DNA of 16,268 nt from assembly GCA_018883975.1 (NCBI GenBank), contig JAHLFD010000095.1, forward strand, positions 1-16,268, written 5' to 3'. This DNA comes from Zhenhengia stercoravium (lineage in GTDB: Bacteria > Bacillota > Clostridia > Lachnospirales > Cellulosilyticaceae). Of the stretch, positions 1 to 5,623 are shown piece after piece (the first letter of the stretch is position 1; each line of letters starts with the position of its first letter). The position numbers and the translations under genes are program-made. The notes under the pieces were generated by a model, which was given only the letters and a program-made list of their open reading frames with translations, ran no database searches and was not told the origin of the DNA.

Positions 1-207
1 ATTATGCATCTTACTCATCCTAAAGCACCTTTTGGCGGTGTAGGTTATAGTGGTATAGGGGCCTATCACGGAAAATATTCTTTTGATACATTTAGTCACT
101 ACAAGACAGTGTGCTACAGCTCTAGAGTAGAACTTCCACTTCGTTACCCACCCTATGATAAAAAACTTGAATTTATTAAGCGCTATATTGCTATGCGATT
201 TAGATAA
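1..207 (+). CDS. Aldehyde dehydrogenase, C-terminal fragment (5' end outside window)
   Basis: Only the last 68 or so codons are present; the frame is open to the left edge, so the start lies outside the window. The fragment carries the C-terminal signature of class-3-like aldehyde dehydrogenases (PFGGVGYSGIGAYHGKYSFD, then TFSHYKTV), which lines the substrate channel and the oligomer interface in that family. Such enzymes oxidise aliphatic or aromatic aldehydes to acids with NAD(P)+. The catalytic Cys and the nucleotide-binding part are not visible. The hydrophobic, basic tail (KRYIAMRFR) resembles the C-terminal extension of membrane-associated members, but this is inference. It is the only intact plus-strand coding sequence here and it converges on the small gene at 252-494, sharing a terminator with it. 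Confidence 0.9.
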   Translation: MMHLTHPKAPFGGVGYSGIGAYHGKYSFDTFSHYKTVCYSSRVELPLRYPPYDKKLEFIKRYIAMRFR

Positions 208-210
208 GTT

Positions 211-255
211 AAAACAGCTATTCCTCCAGTTTTTTGAAGGAATAGCTGTTTTTAA
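211..255. terminator. Bidirectional intrinsic terminator between convergent genes
   Basis: A 15-bp stem (211-225 pairing with 238-252; arm AAAACAGCTATTCCT) starts 3 bp after the aldehyde dehydrogenase stop. On the plus strand the 3' arm runs into a T tract; on the minus strand the A-rich left arm supplies T residues. It overlaps the stop codon of the minus-strand gene by one base, so it probably serves both convergent genes. Confidence 0.85.
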
Positions 256-494
256 TCATCTGTTTCATACCCTGTACAAATACAATCACAACCGGTCTTT
301 TTTTTCACCTCTTCAAGATTATCTAAGAAGTGTTCCATCTCCCCTATCTCCATTCTATCATTACTACTTATGGTATAAATTTTTCCTTTGTCAAAATTTC
401 TTAAAGTATAAGTACATCCTTTAGTCGTATCCTTGTGTATGCATCTATACCCTTCCTCATATTTATCACTAAGCTGTTTGAAGTTTTCGTACAT
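252..494 (-). CDS. Hypothetical small Cys-containing protein (80 aa)
   Basis: I do not recognise a family. The gene looks real: ATG at 494 is preceded by a strong AGGAGG Shine-Dalgarno at about 8 nt, and it ends exactly at a terminator hairpin. The product is soluble and charged, with no signal peptide or membrane segment. It has four Cys: two in the N-terminal third (around residues 18 and 27) and a CxC pair near the C-terminus (69 and 71, in GCDCICTG, where the third Cys of the run is residue 73). This could suit a metal site, but that is inference. A TATAAT-like hexamer sits at 513-518 (minus sense) without a good -35. It lies 56 bp downstream of the recombinase gene, so it may be co-transcribed with it or use its own promoter. 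Confidence 0.7.
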   Translation of the reverse strand: MYENFKQLSDKYEEGYRCIHKDTTKGCTYTLRNFDKGKIYTISSNDRMEIGEMEHFLDNLEEVKKKTGCDCICTGYETDD

Positions 495-550
495 AAAAAA
501 ACCTCCTTTAGTATTATATTTATCATAACACTTTTAAGGAGATTTCATAC

Positions 551-1516
551 CTATGAACGTTTATCAAAATTTAGCTTTTTAATTTCATTTTGTTTTTGGG
601 TAGACTCGATTTCATGTGTATAAATGGATAAGGTAATAGATGGATTACTATGCGAAATCAGAGATGATAAAGTGGTAATATCCATATTAGCTGCAATACA
701 GTACGAAGCAAAGGTATGTCTAAACAAATGGGCATGTATATGTCTACCTAATACACCTGAAAGTTTTAGCATTAAATCATGAAGCGTACGCGTTGCTAAA
801 TGCGAACCACTATCCTGTCTACTTGGGAACATATAAATAGACTCATCTATTACTTTAAGAATATCAACATTCTTTAATAATTGTATTTGTTCATCATAGT
901 CTTTTAGCAAGGTTAAAAGTTCCGGATGAATAGGCACTACATTATATTTAAAGCCCTTTGCTAGTAATAGTATAGTATTATTTTTCATATTAATATCTTC
1001 CTTTTTTAAGCTTACAGCTTCATTAGCACGACAGCCTGTATAAAGCAAGATACCTACGATAAGTTTGTTACGGATCCAGCAGTAATATAAATAATCATAA
1101 TGGTTACTTGTTCCTAAAAGGGCTTCATTTATAGCAATCTGTCCATCTATGTAATCAAAAAGTTCTTCAATCTCTTCCGTAGACAAGACTTCTTTAGGTG
1201 CCTTATGTTTTCTCATTTTGATTGGATCAATATAATCATAAAACTTTTCATCACAGAGCCTTTTTTCATAGCAAAAAGTAAGAAAACGATGTAAAACAAC
1301 ACGTTTACGTCTTAAACTTGTAGGCTTAAGCCCTGTAGATTGTAAATGCATTAAATACTCTTGCAAGACTTCAAAACTTAAGTCTTCTAATGATTCTACA
1401 TTTACAAAGGCTTGCCACTGCGCTAAATCCTGCAAATAAGCTTTGATGGTATGAGACGAAAGCTGCATACTTTCTAAAGATGCTTTAAAATAATGGATAC
1501 TCTTTTGTATAGTCAT
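551..1516 (-). CDS. Tyrosine recombinase / XerD-like integrase (321 aa)
   Basis: A phage-integrase-family site-specific recombinase that would cut and rejoin DNA through a 3'-phosphotyrosine intermediate. Residues 1-90 form the SAM-like core-binding domain (SHTIKAYLQDLAQWQ). The catalytic domain has the full set: Arg163 (TGCRANE), Lys187, His263 and Arg266 (HLFRHTFAS), His289 (LISHSNP) and Tyr299 (IYTH). The length suits XerC/XerD-type enzymes. I chose ATG 1516 because AGGTAGGA lies about 7 nt upstream; the frame stays open to 1588, but that extension would run through the terminator hairpin at 1551-1575. No excisionase, phage gene or att repeat is recognisable nearby, so it is an orphan recombinase. 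Whether it acts on the chromosome dimer site, a lost element or an invertible switch cannot be told from here. Confidence 0.9.
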   Translation of the reverse strand: MTIQKSIHYFKASLESMQLSSHTIKAYLQDLAQWQAFVNVESLEDLSFEVLQEYLMHLQSTGLKPTSLRRKRVVLHRFLTFCYEKRLCDEKFYDYIDPIKMRKHKAPKEVLSTEEIEELFDYIDGQIAINEALLGTSNHYDYLYYCWIRNKLIVGILLYTGCRANEAVSLKKEDINMKNNTILLLAKGFKYNVVPIHPELLTLLKDYDEQIQLLKNVDILKVIDESIYMFPSRQDSGSHLATRTLHDLMLKLSGVLGRHIHAHLFRHTFASYCIAANMDITTLSSLISHSNPSITLSIYTHEIESTQKQNEIKKLNFDKRS

Positions 1517-1540
1517 AAGGATTCCTACCTTTTCTAGATT

Positions 1541-1575
1541 CAATAAAATAAGGCATGGGATCATCTCCCATGCCT
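1541..1575 (-). terminator. Intrinsic terminator of the formate/nitrite transporter gene
   Basis: Perfect 10-bp GC-containing stem AGGCATGGGA (1551-1560) with TCCCATGCCT (1566-1575) and a 5-nt loop, followed on the minus strand by the T-rich TATTTTATTG. It lies 15 bp after the transporter stop codon and before the recombinase start. Confidence 0.85.
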
Positions 1576-1590
1576 CTATTATACTCAATT

Positions 1591-2424
1591 TTATTGTGCA
1601 GGTTTAGTAAATTTTTTAAAGATAAGATAATACATTACACCAATGATAACACCACCAATAAAGTTACCAAGTGTTACCGGAATAACATTGTTTGTAAAGA
1701 AGTTACCCCATGTTAAAGTATCTAACTTATCTGCAGCAACACCTGATAATTGTACAAGTTCAGGGTTGTTTTTAATAAAGATACCAACTGGCACATAGTA
1801 CATATTTGCTACGATATGCTCTGCACCACTAATAGCAAATGCAAAGATTGAGAAGAATCCAGCAAGGATTTTTCCTGTTACATCTTTTGCAGAGTACATC
1901 ATCCAAATACCTGCACATACAAAGATATTACAAATAATTGCAAGACATAAAGCTTCTGTGAAAGGAAGATTTGCTTTTGAAATAGCTGTTTTTAAAGCAT
2001 AAGTAGCAAAACCACCATCACTCATTCTAAAAAGACCTGTATTAGCTTGTAGGAAAGCAATGAAAAATGCACCTACACAGTTTCCTGCAAGAACGATTGC
2101 TAAATTCTTAAAGAAATCACTTACTTTATTACGTTTTTCAAGAGTTGATAAAACAATTAAACAGTTTCCTGTAAAAAGGTCTCCCCCGTTAAGTACTACA
2201 AACATAAGACCAATAGGGAACACTGCACCTGTTACTAATTTTGCTACACCTTTATCTGCAATTGCATGTGCTGCAGTTGATGAAGCAAGCCCCCCTAAAG
2301 CAACATACATACCAGCCATAACAGCCATAAGGAATACTGCCATTGCTGTACGGTTAACTTTTGCCTGACCACCTTCAATTGTGTAATCTAAAATCTCATT
2401 TGGTGCTAAATAATTTTTCGCCAT
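1591..2424 (-). CDS. Formate/nitrite transporter (FNT) family channel (277 aa)
   Basis: A pentameric membrane channel family moving formate, nitrite or related small anions. Six hydrophobic segments alternate with family motifs: GGDLFTGNCL (about 80-89, the broken-helix region), EALCLAIICNIFVC (about 157-170, matching the FNT signature), and GAEHIVANMYYVPVG (about 200-214). His203 and Lys150 correspond to the conserved pore His and basic residue of FocA. ATG 2424 is the preferred start: AAAGGAG lies 8 nt upstream, and a further in-frame TTG at 2445 would place the ribosome site inside the gene. It has its own sigma-A-like promoter and terminator. Formate is also the substrate of Fhs encoded further right, which makes formate the likely cargo, but no pyruvate-formate lyase gene is here to confirm it. 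Confidence 0.93.
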   Translation of the reverse strand: MAKNYLAPNEILDYTIEGGQAKVNRTAMAVFLMAVMAGMYVALGGLASSTAAHAIADKGVAKLVTGAVFPIGLMFVVLNGGDLFTGNCLIVLSTLEKRNKVSDFFKNLAIVLAGNCVGAFFIAFLQANTGLFRMSDGGFATYALKTAISKANLPFTEALCLAIICNIFVCAGIWMMYSAKDVTGKILAGFFSIFAFAISGAEHIVANMYYVPVGIFIKNNPELVQLSGVAADKLDTLTWGNFFTNNVIPVTLGNFIGGVIIGVMYYLIFKKFTKPAQ

Positions 2425-2451
2425 GAATATACACTCCTTTTCCAAGGACAG

Positions 2452-2480
2452 AGTATATCATTATATGACAAGTTTTTCAA
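2452..2480 (-). promoter_or_regulatory. Sigma-A-type promoter of the FNT channel gene
   Basis: On the minus strand, TTGAAA (2475-2480) and TATACT (2452-2457) are separated by exactly 17 bp, about 28 bp upstream of the chosen ATG. The -35 lies only 2 bp past the stop codon of the upstream RHH/coiled-coil gene, with no terminator between, so read-through from that gene is also possible. Confidence 0.7.
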
Positions 2481-2482
2481 CA

Positions 2483-3328
2483 CTATTTATTTTCCATTTT
2501 TATACCTAGAAGCAAATTTTGTATCTTGTTATTTAATTCCTGTTGCTCTTTATGTTGTTCTTCTTTTAATACTTCAATTTTATTCGTAAAAATAAGCTTC
2601 TGCTCTAATAAGCTATTTTGAAGTTCTAAATCATATTTTTCTTTAAGCGCAGTTAATTCTTTATTCTTCCCATCTTCCTCTTGTTTCAATGATTCTTTAA
2701 GCTTTTCAATCTCTCTTTGTGCAAACCATAATTCAGAAGATACTTCATCATTTCTAACTTTAAGACGTTCATTTTCCTCATTACGTTCTTCTATTTCAAC
2801 TTCTAGGCGTTCCCACTTGCTATTTTTCTCTTTAAGTCCCACAATTTGCTCTTCATATTTCTCGCATAGCGTATGATGTTGTTTAATTTGTATTTTCTGC
2901 TCACTGATTTGCTCTTCCAATTCACTATATGCTTTTTCTAAAGCCTCATATCGATCTTTAGCCTCCTCTTTTTCTTTTAATAGGTTATTTATTTTTTCTT
3001 CTAATAAGGACTTTTCCTTAATTAATGCTTCTTTTTCTTCTTCTTTCTGCACAACAACTGCCTCTACTTCTCCTATACGCTCTTCTACTATGAGACCGAC
3101 ACGCTCACTTACATTTAAATACATTGTTTGAATACGCTGGAGCAATCTTTGCAGTTCATCTATATCCTTTACTAATAAATCTTCAGCTTGTTTCTTTTGC
3201 TCTAATTTATATGTAGTTAATAATAGCCCCATAAACTCTTTTCCTGTTAATTGGGTGCTTTTCATGATCTCTGCCAATTCATTTTTCATTTCTTCTGGAA
3301 CTTTTACACCAAATGTTACATCTGCCAT
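2483..3328 (-). CDS. Predicted RHH DNA-binding protein with a long coiled coil (281 aa)
   Basis: The first 45 or so residues read as a ribbon-helix-helix fold: a short strand (VTFGVKVP), helix A (EEMKNELAEIMKST) and helix B (LTGKEFMGLLLTTYKL). From about residue 45 to the end the sequence is almost all Glu/Lys/Gln/Leu with heptad-like spacing, an extended coiled coil with hardly any Pro or Gly. There is no signal peptide or membrane span. ATG 3328 has a GGAGGG site 7 nt upstream. Immediately upstream are five GTTAAC boxes, which suit binding and autoregulation by an RHH dimer. The layout recalls plasmid and phage DNA-binding coiled-coil proteins such as KfrA, although KfrA has a different DNA-binding fold. 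No ParA-like ATPase is in the window. A role in DNA organisation, segregation or repression is inference. Confidence 0.8.
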   Translation of the reverse strand: MADVTFGVKVPEEMKNELAEIMKSTQLTGKEFMGLLLTTYKLEQKKQAEDLLVKDIDELQRLLQRIQTMYLNVSERVGLIVEERIGEVEAVVVQKEEEKEALIKEKSLLEEKINNLLKEKEEAKDRYEALEKAYSELEEQISEQKIQIKQHHTLCEKYEEQIVGLKEKNSKWERLEVEIEERNEENERLKVRNDEVSSELWFAQREIEKLKESLKQEEDGKNKELTALKEKYDLELQNSLLEQKLIFTNKIEVLKEEQHKEQQELNNKIQNLLLGIKMENK

Positions 3329-3343
3329 TACATTCCCTCCTAC

Positions 3344-3423
3344 AAGGTTAACCTTTCATATTACAGTTAACTTCTTTATTTTTGTTATATGTTAACTAAA
3401 GTTAACCTTGAATATATGTTAAC
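3344..3423. promoter_or_regulatory. Array of five GTTAAC boxes upstream of the RHH gene (candidate operator)
   Basis: The hexamer palindrome GTTAAC occurs at 3347-3352, 3366-3371, 3391-3396, 3401-3406 and 3418-3423. The box nearest the gene is embedded in a 12-bp perfect palindrome AAGGTTAACCTT (3344-3355). Boxes three and five share the 11-mer TATATGTTAAC, and boxes one and four share GTTAACCTT. Start-to-start spacings are 19, 25, 10 and 17 bp. Elsewhere I noticed only isolated copies inside genes, at 2353 and 6260. The array covers the region where the promoter must lie, so it probably holds the operator of the gene at 2483-3328. Confidence 0.65.
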
Positions 3424-3443
3424 ACAAATTCCATAAATCAAGC

Positions 3444-3482
3444 AACCTACCACAGATAATTATGTATTATCTGTGGTAGGTT
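3444..3482. repeat. Perfect 17-bp inverted repeat (hairpin) without a U tract
   Basis: AACCTACCACAGATAAT (3444-3460) pairs perfectly with 3466-3482 around a 5-nt loop. Neither strand continues with a T run, so it is not a classical intrinsic terminator. It lies between the GTTAAC array and the transposase remains. It may be a terminator of a lost gene, a protein site or a small element end; nothing in the window decides this. Confidence 0.7.
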
Positions 3483-3855
3483 ATGAATCAGCAAGAGGTA
3501 AATATGTAGAAAAGTATTAAAAAAGGGCTAAAAGTAAAATGGGGATAAATTAAGGGTATTTTTCAGTAGTGGTAAGATTTTTCTGAAATTAGTTTTTAAT
3601 TCAGTGTATAAAAAGCTGCAAAGACTATAAATAAGTGAATATATACTTAGATGATCCCAAAGTCCATATTATCAAATAATTTGTATACCAATAAAATTTA
3701 TAGATTGTCTCAAACAAAAAAGTACATATAAAAATCCCCCCTATACTTAGTTAGAGAGAAAATATAGTATCTACTAAAATAATTAATAGTTGGTTACATA
3801 AACATGACTTAGGCTTAGAATTTGATTCAAGCGTTAAAAAGCAGTAACTAGATAG
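3483..3855. other. Gene-free AT-rich stretch
   Basis: I see no coding sequence with a ribosome binding site, no tRNA and no clear promoter here. The part from about 3770 to 3850 contains a broken frame (NSWLHKHDLGLEFDSSVKKQ, then a stop) that could be degraded OrfA or helix-turn-helix sequence of the same insertion element as the remnant to its right, but the match is too weak to call. Confidence 0.4.
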
Positions 3856-4169
3856 ATTATAAAGCATGTCTTACTATCATTTGAGGATACCGTTTGCATG
3901 TATGGTTATCATAGACTAAAAAGGGTGATCTTACAGTATATACCTTTCAACCACTATAGATCTCTCATAAGAGGCATAGTAGCCTATGCTATAGGTAATA
4001 GGAATGAGAACAAATTTGCTAAAGATTTTCTTTCAGATAATGTATCTATAGACAGTTTTCATAGCTCACTTAAATAAGAATCACTTCGTAGTTGTACTAC
4101 AGTGAATATCTAAATGAGTATAAATCACTGGCTCAAAATTGGTCAGAAAACTATGTTATAAAGTTATAA
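3856..4169 (+). pseudogene. Decayed IS3-family transposase (OrfB) remnant
   Basis: Read in one frame from 3856, the stretch keeps IS3-family OrfB landmarks: MYGYHRLKRV (3898-3927, the YGYRR region), GIVAYAIGNRNENK (about 3973-4014, the IVAYxIxxRNDNK region) and DNVSIDSFHSSLK (4036-4074, the DNxxxESFxSxLK motif). It is broken in several ways. About 50-60 residues, including the HSD motif with the second catalytic Asp, are missing between the last two landmarks. The catalytic Glu of DNxxxE reads Asp, and a TAA at 4075 interrupts the frame. A frame change then continues to a stop at 4169 (EYLNEYKSLAQNW). There is no start codon with a ribosome site and no recognisable terminal repeats. It cannot encode an active transposase. 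Confidence 0.75.
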
Positions 4170-4190
4170 AAAGACTAAAATTAACAGCAT

Positions 4191-4224
4191 AAAAAATAGA
4201 CACGGTTTTCTTTTACCGTGTCTA
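4191..4224 (-). terminator. Intrinsic terminator of the amino-acid symporter gene
   Basis: Perfect 10-bp stem TAGACACGGT (4197-4206) with ACCGTGTCTA (4215-4224), 8-nt loop, followed on the minus strand by a run of six T (4191-4196). It begins 31 bp downstream of the symporter stop codon. Confidence 0.9.
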
Positions 4225-4255
4225 CTAAAAATGGAGTATTATCCTTTTTAACCTT

Positions 4256-5500
4256 TTATTCTATTTCTAAAGCACCATTTAAATAATTCTCTTCTGTTGC
4301 TGGCGTGTCACAACTTGAAACGAATACACAAGCTGATAAATCACCTGTTACATTAACAAAAGTTGTAATCATATCTAAGATACGATCTACTCCGGCAATT
4401 AAAGCAATGGCTTCTAATGGTAAGCCAATAGAAGTAAGTACCATTGTCATCATGACAATAACTGTTCCTGGAATAGCAGCAGCCCCTACAGAAGCAAGTG
4501 AAGCTGCAATAAGTAAAATAATAAGCTGTGTAAACGAAAGTTCAATGCCATAAATTTGAGCAATAAATACAGCACATGCTGATTGATAAATAGCACCGCC
4601 ATCCATATTGATTGTAGAACCAATATTAAGTACAAATTGAGCAATTTCTTGTTTAATACCTAAATTTTCTTTAGCACATTTAAGTGATACTGGTAAAGCT
4701 GCAGCACTACTTGCTGTAGAGAAGGAAATCATTTGAGCTGGTAGTACACTCTTAATAAATTGCATAGGATTCATACCTGCAAATATTTTCGCACTTCCTA
4801 CATAGACAACTAGACATTGAATAAGACTTGCTACAAGAATCACAACAATAAGCTTGATAAGTGAAATAAGAATTCCCCATCCATTTGTTGCTACAACATC
4901 TGCAATCAAAGCACATACTGCAATAGGTGTCACCTTCATGATCATTTCTACAATTTTATACATTACATCTGCAAAGTCATTAAAAACCGCTTTTGCATAT
5001 TGAGCTTTATTTCCTAAACTATTAATAGCTACCCCAGTAAAGGCACCAAAAATAATAACTTGAAGTGTATTACCTTCTACTAAAGCTTTAAAAGGATTTG
5101 TTGGTACGATATCTATAAGCATTTGCATTAAAGGTGTAGCTTCTGGAATATTGGCTTGTCCTATTTCAAGCGTAATCCCCATACCTGGTTTAATAAAGAG
5201 TGCTAAACTCATTCCAATAAATGCCGCCATTAATGTTGTCCCCGCATAATAGAACAATGTCTTTTTACCCATAACGCCTAGTCTGTTCATATCTCCTACA
5301 TGGGTCATACTAGATACTAATGTACATAAAATAAGTGGCACAATAACCATTTTCATTAAATTTAAGAATATAGTCCCTATAGGTTGAATGATATATGTAA
5401 GTACTGCGTTTAACTGCATAAATTGAATAGCCATTCCTAAAAATACTCCTAATATTAGGCCGATAAAAATTTTACTTGATAATCCTAATTTGTTTTTCAT
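4256..5500 (-). CDS. Dicarboxylate/amino acid:cation symporter (SDF/DAACS family), predicted neutral-substrate type
   Basis: A 414-residue secondary transporter of the GltPh/EAAT fold. Hydrophobic segments run from residue 8 on. The transport-domain motifs are all present: the HP1 Ser-rich loop SFSTASSAAALP (259-270), NMDGG (298-302, for the usual NMDGT), the HP2 loop SVGAAAIPGT (about 337-346), and TM8 DRILDMITTFVNVTGD (372-387). The Arg that binds the side-chain carboxylate of glutamate or aspartate (Arg397 in GltPh) is Thr379 here, as in the neutral transporter ASCT1. Import of a neutral amino acid such as Ser, Thr or Ala is therefore more likely than a dicarboxylate; this is inference from alignment by eye. 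ATG 5500 has GAGGAG 8 nt upstream. The gene stands alone, with its own promoter, palindromic operator and terminator. Confidence 0.93.
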   Translation of the reverse strand: MKNKLGLSSKIFIGLILGVFLGMAIQFMQLNAVLTYIIQPIGTIFLNLMKMVIVPLILCTLVSSMTHVGDMNRLGVMGKKTLFYYAGTTLMAAFIGMSLALFIKPGMGITLEIGQANIPEATPLMQMLIDIVPTNPFKALVEGNTLQVIIFGAFTGVAINSLGNKAQYAKAVFNDFADVMYKIVEMIMKVTPIAVCALIADVVATNGWGILISLIKLIVVILVASLIQCLVVYVGSAKIFAGMNPMQFIKSVLPAQMISFSTASSAAALPVSLKCAKENLGIKQEIAQFVLNIGSTINMDGGAIYQSACAVFIAQIYGIELSFTQLIILLIAASLASVGAAAIPGTVIVMMTMVLTSIGLPLEAIALIAGVDRILDMITTFVNVTGDLSACVFVSSCDTPATEENYLNGALEIE

Positions 5501-5519
5501 CCGTCATTCTCCTCTTCCG

Positions 5520-5541
5520 GTATAATTGTATACAATTATAC
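5520..5541. promoter_or_regulatory. 22-bp perfect palindrome, candidate GntR-type operator
   Basis: Positions 5520-5541 form an uninterrupted 22-bp palindrome whose centre is TTGTATACAA. That core fits the TNGTNNNACNA pattern bound by many FadR-subfamily GntR regulators. It covers the -10 hexamer of the symporter promoter and extends downstream past the expected start of transcription, a repressor-like position. No GntR gene is in the window, so the regulator is unknown. Confidence 0.6.
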
Positions 5542-5563
5542 TTTATGTATGAATAGATAGCAA
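5535..5563 (-). promoter_or_regulatory. Sigma-A-type promoter of the symporter gene
   Basis: On the minus strand, TTGCTA (5558-5563) and a perfect TATAAT (5535-5540) are 17 bp apart, about 35 bp upstream of the start codon. Confidence 0.75.
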
Positions 5564-5583
5564 GCTATTTTTTAAAAAAAGAT

Positions 5584-5623
5584 AAAAAAATAAGAAGTAA
5601 TGATAAAAAATCATTACTTCTTA
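5584..5623 (-). terminator. Intrinsic terminator overlapping the flavoprotein stop codon
   Basis: A 14-bp perfect stem (5591-5604 with 5610-5623; arm TAAGAAGTAATGAT) is followed on the minus strand by seven T. The 5' arm contains the stop codon (5614-5616) and the last codons of the flavoprotein gene. On the plus strand the stem runs into TTTTTT, but no plus-strand gene needs it. Confidence 0.85.

Noticed and set aside
435..623. Plus-strand reading frame of 62 codons
   Set aside because: It overlaps two better-supported minus-strand genes and the gap between them, has no ribosome site, and looks like the reverse of AT-rich coding sequence.
1517..1588. Upstream extension of the recombinase by 24 residues
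   Set aside because: It would run through the transporter terminator hairpin and has no ribosome site; ATG 1516 has a good one.
2353..2358. Further GTTAAC site inside the FNT gene (another at 6260-6265)
   Set aside because: They are single copies within coding sequence, as expected by chance, and not part of the array.
2060..2368. Plus-strand reading frame of 102 codons inside the FNT gene
   Set aside because: It is antisense to a gene with clear family motifs, and its translation resembles no protein.
2425..2445. TTG start seven codons earlier for the FNT channel
   Set aside because: The clear AAAGGAG lies inside those codons and is correctly spaced for ATG 2424.
3361..3482. CRISPR-like array from repeated GTTAAC and the hairpin
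   Set aside because: The boxes are only 6-12 bp with irregular 10-25 bp spacing; there are no 25-35 bp repeats and no cas genes.
3706..3740. Possible left end of an IS element beginning TGTCTCAAAC
   Set aside because: I found no matching inverted repeat near the right side of the transposase remnant, so the end is unsupported.
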